In this document: positions 1-9,370 of the stretch, piece after piece | Position numbering within the stretch: position 1 is the stretch's first letter | How the letters are laid out: each line of letters opens with the position of its first letter | From: Halorhabdus rudnickae | Lineage (GTDB): Archaea; Halobacteriota; Halobacteria; Halobacteriales; Haloarculaceae | Direction: 5' to 3' | Assembly: GCF_900880625.1 (NCBI RefSeq) | Contig: NZ_CAAHFB010000001.1 | Coordinates: 62,001-126,000, forward strand | Length of the DNA stretch: 64,000 bases | Program-made: the position numbers and the translations under genes | The notes under the pieces: generated by a model | What the model was told of the DNA's origin: nothing | What the model saw: only the letters and a program-made list of their open reading frames with translations | Databases searched by the model: none

Positions 1-345
1 GACAGTATCATCGAATCCCTTGGGGAGAACCAGCACGCGACGACCGCTTCCCTCACTTTCCTGACTCCACTCGGTCAGGTTGCGATCCGCGTCGAGATGC
101 TGCACGTCGAGCGCGTCAATTCCCTCGACGTTCTCGACGAACGTCGCCGAAAGGTTCGTCGGCTCGCCATCAGCCCTGATGTCCTGGTTCTGGACGGTGA
201 GGGCGAACGATGGGGCGCTACTGGCGAAGACGGTACTAAAGATAACCAGCAGGATGATCGGGAACAGCACGACGAAAAAGACCGTCTCCCGTGAGCGCGA
301 CCAATCGCGCAACAGCGCTACCAGCAGCGCGGCGACACGCCTCAT
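1..345 (-). CDS. ABC-2 type transporter permease, N-terminal part (runs off the window)
   Basis: The first 115 residues of an integral membrane protein are visible; the gene continues past the left edge. A short arginine-rich cytoplasmic N-terminus (MRRVAALL, RDWSRSRE) is followed by one strong membrane segment at about residues 20-41 and then an extracytoplasmic-looking stretch, as in ABC-2 permeases whose first helix precedes a large external loop. Its ATG overlaps the stop of the upstream ATPase gene by four bases (ATGA), so the two are almost certainly co-translated and form one exporter. The substrate cannot be told from this fragment. Confidence 0.8.
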   Translation of the reverse strand, partial: MRRVAALLVALLRDWSRSRETVFFVVLFPIILLVIFSTVFASSAPSFALTVQNQDIRADGEPTNLSATFVENVEGIDALDVQHLDADRNLTEWSQESEGSGRRVLVLPKGFDDTV

Positions 346-1310
346 TCTAGTTCACCCCTGGCATCCGGCGTCGCGCCGGCCAACCGCAGGAAGACGTCTT
401 CCATGCCTGCACTGATGAGATCGATCGCTTGCCCGCCACCGTGCTGGTGTAAGCGGCTGTAGGTCGCCTGGGCGCGTTCACGGTCGTCGAACAATCCGAC
501 GAGGTCGCCAGCGTCTGTGCGGTAGGTGTCCGTCGCGGCAGCTTCGAGTATCGAACGGAGTGATTCTTCCTCTGACGCTATCTCCGAGGGGCCACCCCGG
601 ACGACGACCTTTGTCGCCCCGCCGTAGCGGTCGATCAGGGCCGGGACGCGATCGATCGCCTCGATCTGTCCGTCGAGCAAGAGTGCGGCGCGGTCGGCGA
701 GGCGCTCGACCTCTTCCATGTAGTGGGTCGTGAGGACGACGGTCGTCCCGCGGTTGGCCAGCCGTTCGATCTGGTCCCAGGTCGTCCGTCGCGCGCCGGG
801 ATCGAGCCCCGTCGTTGGTTCGTCGAGAAACAAGACTGCAGGATCGCTCACGAGTGCCATCGCCATTCCCGTCCGGCGCTGTAGGCCACCCGACAGCGAC
901 TGGAATGATGTATCGGCCCACGAGTCGAGACCGAGTTCTTCGAGGACCCTTTCGACTGTCTGTCCGTCGTCGTACATCTGTCGGATAAGTGTGACGTTCT
1001 CGCGGACTGTTAGCCGGTCGAACGTGTGGAAAGACTGCGGGACGACGCCGATCTCGGCTTTGATCGCCCGGGCGTCGGTGGCGATGTCATTGCCGAGGAG
1101 CGTCGCCGACCCTCCGCTCGGCGTCCGCAGACACTCGAGCATCTCGACGGTCGTCGTCTTGCCCGCTCCGTTTGGGCCGACCAGCGCAAACACCTCCTTG
1201 GCCCGGATCTCGAAACTCACGCTGTCGACTGCCACCGTCTCGCCGTAGGTCTTCCGGAGGTCCGAGACCTCAATGACTGGCTCGCATCTCTCGACACTTT
1301 CCCCTGTCAT
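342..1310 (-). CDS. ABC transporter ATP-binding protein (ABC-2 exporter type)
   Basis: A 322-residue ATPase subunit that energises export by the adjoining permease. Visible motifs are Walker A GPNGAGKT at residues 45-52, a Q-loop glutamine near 92, the signature LSGG at 139-142, Walker B AVLFLDEP at 158-165 and the switch histidine in TTHYMEE near 196. About 80 residues after the nucleotide-binding domain form the C-terminal extension typical of CcmA/DrrA-type exporters. It is the first gene of a two-gene operon with a 4-bp overlap to the permease. The family includes drug, polysaccharide and Nat-type exporters, so the substrate stays open. Confidence 0.92.
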   Translation of the reverse strand: MTGESVERCEPVIEVSDLRKTYGETVAVDSVSFEIRAKEVFALVGPNGAGKTTTVEMLECLRTPSGGSATLLGNDIATDARAIKAEIGVVPQSFHTFDRLTVRENVTLIRQMYDDGQTVERVLEELGLDSWADTSFQSLSGGLQRRTGMAMALVSDPAVLFLDEPTTGLDPGARRTTWDQIERLANRGTTVVLTTHYMEEVERLADRAALLLDGQIEAIDRVPALIDRYGGATKVVVRGGPSEIASEEESLRSILEAAATDTYRTDAGDLVGLFDDRERAQATYSRLHQHGGGQAIDLISAGMEDVFLRLAGATPDARGELE

Positions 1311-1431
1311 CTCCCGGCGTTCTCCAGCGTTAGTGACATGCCGAATCGCATAGCGGTTTCTTCAGTTGGCACTTATGTATTGTGACCAGGGCTCCGCAAC
1401 ACCTAACCCCGGGTCGATCCTTCGACCGACA

Positions 1432-2916
1432 ATGACCGATTGGACGGAGAAACATCGTCCGTCGACCCTGACGGAGGTCCGGGGCAACGACAAGGCCCGT
1501 GACGCCCTCGAAGAGTGGGCTCAGACCTGGCCCGACCACCGCGAGGCAGTCATCCTCCATGGCTCGCCCGGTGTCGGGAAGACCTCTGCGGCCCACGCCC
1601 TGGCGGCCGATCTGGGGTGGCCGACCATCGAACTCAACGCCAGCGACACCCGGACGAAAGACGTCATCGAGCAGGTGGCGGGCGAGGCCGCCAAGAGCGG
1701 GACGCTGACCGAGGGTGGCTCCGGCCGCAGACTCGTCATCCTCGACGAGGCGGACAACCTCCACGGCAACGTCGATCGCGGCGGGACGCGGGCGATTACG
1801 TCCCTCGTCAAGGAAGCCGACCAGCCGATGGTGCTGATCGCCAACGAGTTCTACGAGATGAGCCGCGGGCTCCGGAACGCCTGCCGTGACATCGAGTTCC
1901 GGGACATCTCGACGCGCTCGATCGTGCCCGTCCTGCGGGACATCTGCCGCCAGGAGGGCATCGACTTCGAGGACGACGCTCTCACGGACATCGCCGAGAT
2001 GAACGGCGGGGATCTTCGTGGCGCGATCAAGGATCTCCAGGCACTCGCCGAGGGCACCGAGACCTTGACCAGCGAGGACGTGGTCACGGGCGAGCGCGAC
2101 CGGACGACAGGTATCTTTGAGTATCTGGATTCGGTCCTCAAGGAAGCCGACGCCCAAGAGGCCCTCGAGGAATCGTATGACGTCGACGAGACGCCGGACG
2201 ATCTCATCTCCTGGATCGAGGACAACATGCCCAACGACTACGAGGGGAGGGAACTCGCGAGAGCGTATCGCTCGCTCTCGACGGCCGACCGCTGGCTCGG
2301 GCGCGTCCGGGCCACGCAGAACTATTCGTTCTGGCGGTACGCCGCCGACAACATGACGGCGGGCGTCGCAGCGGCCCGGGACGGCGAGAAAGGGGGCTGG
2401 ACGCGCTACGGGCCACCGAGTTACTGGTCGAAACTGGGCCGGACGAAGGGTGCCCGTTCGACGCGGGACGACGTGGCGCGGGCGATCGCCCGGACCAACG
2501 GCGTCAGCATGAGCACGGCCCGCCGCGAGGTCGTCCCCTACCTGGAGACGATGACCCACCATTGCAAAAACCGCGAACTGACGGTCGCGATGGCCGCTCG
2601 CTACGATCTGGACACGGAACATGTGGCCTTCGTCACGGGCAGCGGCGAGGATACCAACAAGGTCCAGTCGATCGTCGAGGACGCACAGCAGTTGCGGGAA
2701 GAGGCCACCGTCGACGCTTCCGAAGGTGCCTTCGAACCGGGCGAAGATGAAGGGAGTGACGCTGAAAAAGACTCGACTGGGGCCGACTTATCGTCGAGTG
2801 AGACAGCGGGGACGGACGACCAGTCCGATACGGAGCGCGACGCGAGCGCTGACACGTCGTCCGACGAACAGGGGGCCGAGGACGACCAACAGACCGGGCT
2901 GGGCGACTTCGTCTGA
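1432..2916 (+). CDS. rfcL: Replication factor C large subunit
   Basis: Clamp-loader large subunit of 494 residues that, with RfcS, opens and loads the PCNA ring on primed DNA. The ATG giving MTDWTEKHRP was chosen because this is the family's usual N-terminus; upstream in-frame codons look non-coding. Walker A GSPGVGKT lies at residues 44-51 and Walker B VILDEADN at 102-109, followed by AAA+ lid and collar regions. The last 70 or so residues are a very acidic, serine- and threonine-rich tail ending in QTGLGDFV, a PCNA-interacting (PIP) box at the extreme C-terminus. It stands alone, divergent from the ABC operon and convergent with sdhA. Confidence 0.96.
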   Translation: MTDWTEKHRPSTLTEVRGNDKARDALEEWAQTWPDHREAVILHGSPGVGKTSAAHALAADLGWPTIELNASDTRTKDVIEQVAGEAAKSGTLTEGGSGRRLVILDEADNLHGNVDRGGTRAITSLVKEADQPMVLIANEFYEMSRGLRNACRDIEFRDISTRSIVPVLRDICRQEGIDFEDDALTDIAEMNGGDLRGAIKDLQALAEGTETLTSEDVVTGERDRTTGIFEYLDSVLKEADAQEALEESYDVDETPDDLISWIEDNMPNDYEGRELARAYRSLSTADRWLGRVRATQNYSFWRYAADNMTAGVAAARDGEKGGWTRYGPPSYWSKLGRTKGARSTRDDVARAIARTNGVSMSTARREVVPYLETMTHHCKNRELTVAMAARYDLDTEHVAFVTGSGEDTNKVQSIVEDAQQLREEATVDASEGAFEPGEDEGSDAEKDSTGADLSSSETAGTDDQSDTERDASADTSSDEQGAEDDQQTGLGDFV

Positions 2917-2940
2917 GGATCGTTTCCTGATACGACCCGC

Positions 2941-4782
2941 TCAGTAACTCCGATCGACCGGCTCGTAGGTCTTGTCTTCGCCGTCGAGAATCACGGGGAC
3001 GTAGTACAGATCGAGATCCCCGTCGTTCCAGGCGATCATCGTGTGCTTGAGCCACTCGTCGTCCTTCCGGGTCTGGTGTTCGGCCCGCCAGTGAGCGCCC
3101 CGGAATTCCGTCCGGGCGAGTGCGCCCAGCGCAATCGTTTCGGCGAGGTCGATGATGTTGCGCGTCTCCAGGGTGTGGATGAGGTCGGTGTTGAACGTCC
3201 GGGAGGGGTCCTCGACGGCGACGTCTTGGTAGGCTCGCCGGGCCTCTTTGAGTTCTTCGAGTGCCGTCTCGATGCCCTCCTCGGTCCGGAAGACGTTGAC
3301 GTACTCGGTCATCGTCTCCTGAACGTCGGCACGGATATCGGCGTGATTGGTCCCCTCGCGCTCCAGCAGATCCTCGATACGCTCGCGTTCGGCCTCGACT
3401 TCGCGTTCGACGACCGTCTCCGGATCGGCAAGGGCGCCACCGTCGGCGGCGACATCTTCGTCTGCATTGTCCGTCTCGGGGTCGACCGCGCCGGGCTCGA
3501 CTGCCGGGTTCACGTCGCTCGTTTCGCTCCGGGACGATGGGCCGGTTGGAATCTCCGCCGTTTTCATGTCTCGGCCAGCAACGTGATACCCCGCTCGCTT
3601 GCCGAAGACGAACAGTTCGGGGAGGGCGTTCCCTCCGAGTCGGTTCGCACCGTGGACCGAGACGCAGGCACACTCCCCGGCGGCGTACAGCCCCTCGATG
3701 CAGGTCTCGCCGTTTTCGTCGGTCTCGATACCGCCCATCTGGTAGTGCTGGCCCGGCTTGACCGGCATCGGCTCCTCCAGACCGTCGACACCCTCGAAGT
3801 CCGCCGCGAGATGGAGAATGTTCTCTAAGCGATCCATAATGCGCTCCTCACCGAGGTGGCGCATGTCCAAGTGGACGTACTCGTCTTCGATGCCACGGCC
3901 CTCGTTGATCTCGGTGAGTTCTGCCCGGGAAACCACGTCCCTGGAAGCGAGTTCGCCCTCGTTGTTGGCGTAGCCGTACTCGAACATGAACCGCTCGCCC
4001 TCGTCGTTGTAGAGGATCCCACCCTCCCCTCGGACAGCCTCCGAGATGAGGACGCCCGTCGATGGGAGCGAGGTGGGATGGAACTGGACGAACTCCATGT
4101 CCTCGAGGGGGACACCGGCACGGTAGGCCATCGCCTGCCCGTCGCCGGTGTTGGCGACGGCGTTCGTGGTGTGATCGAACACCTGGCCGAGCCCGCCAGT
4201 GGCGAGGATGACGCCGTCGCGGGCGTGAAAGCCCTCGATGTCGCCGTTCTTGATATCGTATGCGGCGACGCCGTGGCAGGTCCGCTCTTCGGGGTCGTCC
4301 TCGTCTGTCACCGCGAGGTCGGTGACGTACCACTCTTCGTAGACCTCGATCCCGCGCTTGACCACCTGCTCGTACATCGTGTGCAACAGGTGATGGCCCG
4401 TCTCCGCCCCGGCGTAGGTCGTCCGCGGGTACGAGAGACCGCCGAACGGGCGCTGGGAGACGGTGCCGTCCTCTTCCCGCGAGAAAGGCATTCCCCAGTG
4501 TTCGAGCTGGATGACGTCTTCCCGGGCGTCTTTTGTCAGGGTCTCGATTGCCGGGGCATCCCCAAGGAAGTCTGACCCCTTCATCGTGTCGTAGGCGTGG
4601 TCTTGCCAGGAGTCGCCCTCCTGGAGGGCGGCGTTGATCCCGCCTTCGGCTGCCCCCGTATGGCTGCGTACCGGGTGAAGCTTCGTGACGATAGCTACGT
4701 CAGCCCCCTCTTCTGCGGCCGCGATCGCCGCCCTGAGCCCCGCGCCGCCCGCGCCGACGACGATGACGTCGTGTTCGTACAT
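2941..4782 (-). CDS. sdhA: Succinate dehydrogenase flavoprotein subunit
   Basis: FAD subunit of complex II, 613 residues, oxidising succinate to fumarate on the cytoplasmic face. The start MYEHDVIVVGAGGAG puts the dinucleotide-binding motif at residues 10-15. SHTGAAEGG at 40-48 carries the histidine (H41) that bonds FAD covalently in this family, and RGEGG at 251-255 and the HPTSLP histidine (235) belong to the active site. It is the last gene of sdhC-D-B-A, 5 bp after sdhB. Odd feature: residues about 411-455 form a low-complexity acidic insertion between the flavin domain and the C-terminal helical domain. Confidence 0.97.
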   Translation of the reverse strand: MYEHDVIVVGAGGAGLRAAIAAAEEGADVAIVTKLHPVRSHTGAAEGGINAALQEGDSWQDHAYDTMKGSDFLGDAPAIETLTKDAREDVIQLEHWGMPFSREEDGTVSQRPFGGLSYPRTTYAGAETGHHLLHTMYEQVVKRGIEVYEEWYVTDLAVTDEDDPEERTCHGVAAYDIKNGDIEGFHARDGVILATGGLGQVFDHTTNAVANTGDGQAMAYRAGVPLEDMEFVQFHPTSLPSTGVLISEAVRGEGGILYNDEGERFMFEYGYANNEGELASRDVVSRAELTEINEGRGIEDEYVHLDMRHLGEERIMDRLENILHLAADFEGVDGLEEPMPVKPGQHYQMGGIETDENGETCIEGLYAAGECACVSVHGANRLGGNALPELFVFGKRAGYHVAGRDMKTAEIPTGPSSRSETSDVNPAVEPGAVDPETDNADEDVAADGGALADPETVVEREVEAERERIEDLLEREGTNHADIRADVQETMTEYVNVFRTEEGIETALEELKEARRAYQDVAVEDPSRTFNTDLIHTLETRNIIDLAETIALGALARTEFRGAHWRAEHQTRKDDEWLKHTMIAWNDGDLDLYYVPVILDGEDKTYEPVDRSY

Positions 4783-4787
4783 TGTGA

Positions 4788-5714
4788 TCACCAGAATTTG
4801 ATGTCTTCCTTGATCGCTTCGCGTTTCAGTTCCTGAATGTGCTCGGTTAGCGGGATGTCTTTCGGACAGACCTCGGTACAGGAGAACTGGGTCTGACATC
4901 GCCAGACGCCGTGTTCCTGTTTGACGATTTCCAGGCGCTCTTTCCGACGCTCCTCACCCTCGCGTTCGTCCATGACGAAGCGATAGGCCTTGTTGATCGC
5001 CGCCGGGCCGAGGTACTGGTTGTCCCCCGCCGCGACGTTACACGACGACGTACAGGCCCCACACTGGATACACCGCGTCGAGAGCTTGATCTTCTCGCGG
5101 TTCTCCCGCGTCTGGCGCTGTTCCTCTAAGTCCTCTTCGGGTTCCTCGTCGGGATCGAAGAAGGGTTCGACCGCGTCCATCTGCTCGTAGAAGTGCTGCA
5201 TGTCCACGACGAGGTCCTTGACGACCTCCCGGTGAGGGAGGGGCTCGATCTGTACTGGCGTATCGAGGTCGGATATTTGGGTCTGACAGCCCAGGCGCTG
5301 GGAGCCGTTGACGAACAGCGCGTCTGAACCACAGACGCCCTGCCGGCAGGAGTGCCGGAAGGTGAGACTCGAGTCGAACTTGTCGCGTGCGTAGATCAAC
5401 GCGTCGAGGACCGTCATCCCTTCCTCGATCGGAACGTGGAAGGCGTCAAACCGGGGTGTCGTCTTGCCTTCGACCTCCGGATCGTAGCGATAGACCCGGA
5501 TCTCGACGGTCTCGATGTCCGCGGCTGCGGTGTCCGCGGTGGCCTCCTCACGGACGAGCGCTTGCTCGTCTTTTTCTCGCATTCGCCGTTCCTGGTGGGA
5601 TTCCGCACCGGTGTCCGGAACGGACGGTTCCGGTTCGGTCTCGGTGGGTGGCGTGCCTGTGTCCGCCTCTGTCTGGGCCTCCACGTCCGCCTCGGCGTCG
5701 GTTTCGGCACTCAT
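4788..5714 (-). CDS. sdhB: Succinate dehydrogenase iron-sulfur subunit
   Basis: Iron-sulfur subunit of complex II, 308 residues, passing electrons from FAD to the membrane quinone site. The [2Fe-2S] ligands are seen at C123, C128 and C143 (CRQGVCGSD then LGC). CIQCGACTSSC and CTEVCP supply the cysteines for the 4Fe and 3Fe clusters. About 68 acidic, threonine-rich residues precede the conserved core, longer than in bacterial SdhB and probably a halophilic tail. The ATG overlaps the sdhD stop by four bases (ATGA), and sdhA follows 5 bp later, so the operon is tightly coupled. Confidence 0.96.
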   Translation of the reverse strand: MSAETDAEADVEAQTEADTGTPPTETEPEPSVPDTGAESHQERRMREKDEQALVREEATADTAAADIETVEIRVYRYDPEVEGKTTPRFDAFHVPIEEGMTVLDALIYARDKFDSSLTFRHSCRQGVCGSDALFVNGSQRLGCQTQISDLDTPVQIEPLPHREVVKDLVVDMQHFYEQMDAVEPFFDPDEEPEEDLEEQRQTRENREKIKLSTRCIQCGACTSSCNVAAGDNQYLGPAAINKAYRFVMDEREGEERRKERLEIVKQEHGVWRCQTQFSCTEVCPKDIPLTEHIQELKREAIKEDIKFW

Positions 5715-6079
5715 AGGCTGAACCCCGCCATTGCGATCGCGACACGGATTCCCTGGGCGATCAACAATACGCCGGCCAGCGTCAGGCCGTACTTGGCGAC
5801 GCGTTTGGGCATCCCGGTGATTCCCTGGTTGACCAGGGCGTTGTAGACGCCGTTGACGCCGTGGAACGTCGCTGCAATCAGGAAGACGACCATCGTGATA
5901 AAGTAGCCAACCTGGCTCATCCGGGCCTGCGTGCCGGCGAAGGTGATCTCGGCAGCGTGATTGACGAAGTGCAACAGGAAGAAGTGAAAGGCGAGCGTCC
6001 CGATCAGGATGACGGCAGTCACGCGCTGGAGGAACCACAGTCGACCGCCCTTGTTGAACGAAGAGTAGTATTCAGCCAT
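5711..6079 (-). CDS. sdhD: Succinate dehydrogenase membrane anchor subunit
   Basis: A 122-residue hydrophobic anchor with three predicted membrane helices (around residues 20-43, 54-75 and 92-118). The first carries histidines in FHFFLLHFVNH, candidates for quinone or heme contact. It overlaps sdhB by four bases and follows sdhC by 3 bp. The assignment rests on size, topology and the fixed place between sdhC and sdhB; anchor subunits are poorly conserved in sequence. Confidence 0.9.
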   Translation of the reverse strand: MAEYYSSFNKGGRLWFLQRVTAVILIGTLAFHFFLLHFVNHAAEITFAGTQARMSQVGYFITMVVFLIAATFHGVNGVYNALVNQGITGMPKRVAKYGLTLAGVLLIAQGIRVAIAMAGFSL

Positions 6080-6082
6080 GGA

Positions 6083-6472
6083 TCACACCCCCGCGAGGAA
6101 CGTCGGGACGCTGGCGACGGCGATCGCTCCCGTGACGATCAGCGACGCGTAGAAGGTCTGATCCTGTCGCTCGAGGCCGAGTCCCAGATCGACGAACAGG
6201 AGCCGGATCCCGTTGAGGATGTGGAAGACAGCGACTGCGAGTAAGCCGACCTCAAGCAATCGCACGACCAGCAGTGCCTCCAGTCCCTGCAGGGTGTCGT
6301 TGTACAGTTGGGTCCCCCCTGTTGCGGTACTGAGCACGGCGATGTGCGTGAACAGATAGCCGATGAGAACCCAGCCGGTGAACTTGTGGAGCACCCATGC
6401 CCACATGCCGGCGGAGAACTCCCGCCACCGGCCGACGTCCTCGACGGCCCCGCGGTCGTACGTTTGCGCCAT
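6083..6472 (-). CDS. sdhC: Succinate dehydrogenase cytochrome b556 subunit
   Basis: First gene of the sdhCDBA operon: 129 residues, three membrane helices. The start [16 protein letters not shown] was preferred over an in-frame ATG 51 bases upstream because that extension is arginine- and cysteine-rich and unlike the family. The motif [16 protein letters not shown] (H29, H43) in helix 1 and [10 protein letters not shown] in helix 2 fit the SdhC signature, with a histidine available for heme b. The operon promoter should lie in the 95 bp between this start and the GH3 gene's stop. Confidence 0.92.
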   Translation of the reverse strand: MAQTYDRGAVEDVGRWREFSAGMWAWVLHKFTGWVLIGYLFTHIAVLSTATGGTQLYNDTLQGLEALLVVRLLEVGLLAVAVFHILNGIRLLFVDLGLGLERQDQTFYASLIVTGAIAVASVPTFLAGV

Positions 6473-6567
6473 ACCCGCAAGCGACGGACCCGACCGGCAT
6501 AGTTGTTGTCCCCGGGGTATCACTTCGCCGGTTCTGGGGCTGTCAGGACGCGCGGTATCCCGCTGCT

Positions 6568-8814
6568 CTACTCGACGGTCGTCGGTTCGGCAACCGAGAC
6601 AGTCGCTTCGCCGAGAACGTCACGGGACGACTGACCGACGAAGATCGTGTACTCGCCAGCCGGCACTGTCCAGGTACCGCCGTCCTCGTCGTAGTACGCG
6701 AAGGATTGCGGTTCGATCCCCAAGTTGACGGTCGTCTCTTCGCCCGCTTCCAGGGCGACGGGCTCGAAGGCCGCCAACTCTCTGGGCGGCCGCGGCGCCG
6801 TCGAGTCCTCGGGACCGAGATACACCTGCACGACGTCTCGACCCTCGCGATCGCCGACGTTCTCGACGGTCACTTCCACGGTCGCTTCGGGGCCGTCCCC
6901 GGACTCGACGGCCACGTCAGTGTACTCGAAGTCGGTGTAACTGCGGCCGTGACCGAAGGGGAACTCCGGTTCGACGTTCTCAGCGTCGAAGTGTCGGTAC
7001 CCGACGAAGACGCCCTCGTCGTACTCGGCTTCGAGCCCGACGCCGGGATACTGTTTCTCGGTCGCCGCGGGATAGTCGTCGATCCGCCGGCCGAACGTGA
7101 CCGGCAGGCGACCGCCCGGATCGACGTCGCCGAACAGTACCGATGCCGTGATGTGGCCGTCCTCCTGGCCGGGATACCACGTCTCGACGATCGCTTCGAC
7201 GTCGCCGGCCCAGGGCATCCGGATCGGCCCCCCGGTGTTGCAGACGACGACTGTCCGGTCGGCGGCGTCGGCGACCCGAGCGACGAGTTCGTCCTGGTCG
7301 TCGGGGAGCCACAGCGAGCGATCCTCGCTCTCGGTTGCGTTGTCCTGAACGACCACGACCGCCACGTCGGCCCGTCGGGCCGCAGCCACGGCGTTCCCGA
7401 TCTCGGGATCTTCGCCGTCGTCGTTCAGGCCCGGTGCGTCGGACGCGGACACGCCGAGGTCCAGAATACCGCCCTCGTCGTGGGGATCCTCGATGCGCTC
7501 GACGCCGCGGGCAAACTCGATTGTCGTCCCACCGTCGACGCGTTCCTGGATGCCCGAGAGCGGACTGATCGACGCTGCGGGGGTGACCTCGGAACTCCCG
7601 CCGCCGCCGATCTTGGCCGCATCGGCGTTCGGGCCAATTACCGCGATCGAGTCGAGATCTTCAGACAGCGGCAGGGTCGCCTCCTCATTCCGGAGGAGGA
7701 CCGTCCCGCGCTCGGCGACGCGCCGTGCGAGATCGTGATGTTCCGGCGCATCGAGCGCTCCGTCGGGTTGTTCGTCGTCGAGGATACCGAATCGTTCCAT
7801 CTGTCCGAAGACACGACGGACCTTCTCGTCGATCGTCGTCTCCGGGACTTTGCCGCGTTCGACTGCCTCACGGAGGTCATCGCCGAAGACACTCTCCTCG
7901 AAGAGGTTCGGGTTGGTACCCTCGGGGAGCCACGGACTGGCGGCCAGTTTCGCGAGCGACCCCTTGGGGACGCTGTCGGGAAGTGCCCCGATCAGATCGT
8001 GTACGGCACTCTCGGCAGCGTGCCACTCGTGGAGGGGCACCCCTGGCATGTCCACATCCAGTCCGGCGTTGGCGGCCGCGACCCCGTCGGTCGTTGCCCA
8101 CCAGTCGCTGACGACGTACCCGTCGAAGCCCCACTCCTCTTTGAGTACGTCCCCCAACAGCCACTCGTGCTCGGTCGCATAGGTTCCGTTGATCCGGTTG
8201 TAAGCGGCCATGACCGAACCCACGTCGGCCTCCTCGACGGCCGCCTCGAAGGCTGGCAGGTAGATCTCGCGCAGGGCGCGTTCGCTCACCTCCGCGCTGA
8301 CCGCGTGGCGGTCCCGCTCTTGGTTGTTGGCGACGTAGTGTTTCGCGGTCGCGATCGCGCCCGCGTCCTGAACTCCTTCGACTGTCTCGACTGCCAGGCG
8401 ACTCGATAAATGGGGGTCCTCGCTGTAGTACTCGAACGTCCGCCCGCACTGGGGGACGCGAACGATGTTGAATCCCGGCGCCAGCAATACGTCGTGGCCG
8501 GCCCCCAGCACTTCGCGTCCGAGCGCTTCACCCTGTTCGTAGGCGAGGTCGGTGTCCCACGCCGAGGCCAGCGCGATCGAGGCCGGAAATGCGGTCGCCG
8601 TCACGTCCCGGACGCCCATCGGCCCGTCGACCATCGACAGCGATGGAATCCCGAGACGCTCGACTGACGGGACGTACCCGGTCGCCAGTCCGTCCGGATC
8701 GATCCCGCCGTGGATCAGGTCGATCTTCTCTTCGAGCGTGAGCCGGTCGATCAGTGACTCGATTCGCTCGCTCGTCGGTACGGCCGCGTCCGTTGGCGTA
8801 TCTGGATCTGTCAT
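6568..8814 (-). CDS. Glycoside hydrolase family 3 beta-glucosidase
   Basis: A 748-residue GH3 enzyme expected to release terminal beta-linked glucose (or xylose) from oligosaccharides. The start [16 protein letters not shown] precedes the (beta/alpha)8 domain. The nucleophile aspartate is in [11 protein letters not shown] and the acid/base glutamate in [14 protein letters not shown] in the second domain. The C-terminal fibronectin-III-like domain begins near [14 protein letters not shown]. No signal peptide, Tat motif or lipobox is visible, so it probably works in the cytoplasm on imported oligosaccharides. It is monocistronic and has a near-palindrome about 90 bp upstream. Beta-xylosidase activity cannot be excluded from sequence alone. 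Confidence 0.93.
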   Translation of the reverse strand: MTDPDTPTDAAVPTSERIESLIDRLTLEEKIDLIHGGIDPDGLATGYVPSVERLGIPSLSMVDGPMGVRDVTATAFPASIALASAWDTDLAYEQGEALGREVLGAGHDVLLAPGFNIVRVPQCGRTFEYYSEDPHLSSRLAVETVEGVQDAGAIATAKHYVANNQERDRHAVSAEVSERALREIYLPAFEAAVEEADVGSVMAAYNRINGTYATEHEWLLGDVLKEEWGFDGYVVSDWWATTDGVAAANAGLDVDMPGVPLHEWHAAESAVHDLIGALPDSVPKGSLAKLAASPWLPEGTNPNLFEESVFGDDLREAVERGKVPETTIDEKVRRVFGQMERFGILDDEQPDGALDAPEHHDLARRVAERGTVLLRNEEATLPLSEDLDSIAVIGPNADAAKIGGGGSSEVTPAASISPLSGIQERVDGGTTIEFARGVERIEDPHDEGGILDLGVSASDAPGLNDDGEDPEIGNAVAAARRADVAVVVVQDNATESEDRSLWLPDDQDELVARVADAADRTVVVCNTGGPIRMPWAGDVEAIVETWYPGQEDGHITASVLFGDVDPGGRLPVTFGRRIDDYPAATEKQYPGVGLEAEYDEGVFVGYRHFDAENVEPEFPFGHGRSYTDFEYTDVAVESGDGPEATVEVTVENVGDREGRDVVQVYLGPEDSTAPRPPRELAAFEPVALEAGEETTVNLGIEPQSFAYYDEDGGTWTVPAGEYTIFVGQSSRDVLGEATVSVAEPTTVE

Positions 8815-8898
8815 GGATAATTCTTGAGGCGGGCGGCTACTGGACTGTTGGACCAGGGCCTGTCTCCCGTCGGGCTCTCTTGACCAGTACGACGGCAC

Positions 8899-8913
8899 AG
8901 TACTAGTAACTGC
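8899..8913. promoter_or_regulatory. Near-palindrome upstream of the GH3 gene
   Basis: CAGTACTAGTAACTG, centred on ACTAGT, is nearly its own reverse complement and lies 85-99 bp upstream of the GH3 start. It could be an operator or a chance palindrome; no regulator is encoded nearby. Confidence 0.25.
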
Positions 8914-9027
8914 TGAAATTGTTCATCTCCCGTTTGGCTCGCTGGCCGACACTCGCTGACGAGTGTGTTTCTCCCGGAGAACGCCCGGATGAGACAGTGA
9001 CCAGACTCTTCACAAATAGGGCTCTCT

Positions 9028-9072
9028 GGGAGCGGATCTTGCGTCCGCTACCATTTCCAGGCTTAGCTACTC
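9028..9072 (-). pseudogene. Degenerate 5' half of a tRNA-Leu
   Basis: Read on the minus strand, this 45-bp stretch matches the 5' half of the intact tRNA-Leu (positions 9199-9243) at about 39 of 45 positions, covering D-arm and anticodon arm. The loop reads CGCAAGA instead of CTCAAGA, so the invariant U33 is lost, and acceptor, variable arm and T-arm are diverged or absent. It lies about 90 bp downstream of the intact gene in the direction of transcription. Between them, positions 9096-9104 repeat nine bases of the tRNA 3' end. It looks like the relic of a duplicated tRNA or of a recombination event. Confidence 0.75.
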
Positions 9073-9163
9073 GGATGTGTTCTCAGAGAAGTTTTTGCGA
9101 GGGAAGATGCCCCCAGAGGGAGAATCTTCCTGCACTGTTTGGGTGGCCGCATGGGCCCAGCAG

Positions 9164-9247
9164 TGCGAGGGATGCGATTTGAACGCATGGACCCCTACGG
9201 GAGCGGATCTTGAGTCCGCCGCCGTTTCCAGGCTTGGCTACCCTCGC
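9164..9247 (-). tRNA. tRNA-Leu (anticodon CAA)
   Basis: An 84-nt class II tRNA. The acceptor GCGAGGG pairs with CCCTCGC, discriminator A, and no CCA is encoded. The anticodon stem GCGGA/TCCGC holds loop CTCAAGA, giving CAA, which reads UUG. A long variable arm follows and the T-arm carries GTTCAAATC. No intron is seen. A decayed partial copy lies downstream. Confidence 0.95.
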
Positions 9248-9370
9248 ACGCAGTAGGTAGCACTCGGTTCGTGGGGTTAAATCACCCGATTTCAGTCCAG
9301 TTCGGACGGACGAGTACTCCGATTTCCCCGGGCGCTGGACTTACCCGTCAGCCGGCCGTTTTTCACGCTA

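Noticed and set aside
6397-8409. 670-residue plus-strand frame
   Set aside because: Antisense to the GH3 gene, whose catalytic motifs are clear on the other strand.
8919-9182. Plus-strand frame of 87 residues between GH3 and DUF309 genes
   Set aside because: It crosses the pseudo-tRNA and the tRNA-Leu 3' end and lacks haloarchaeal composition.
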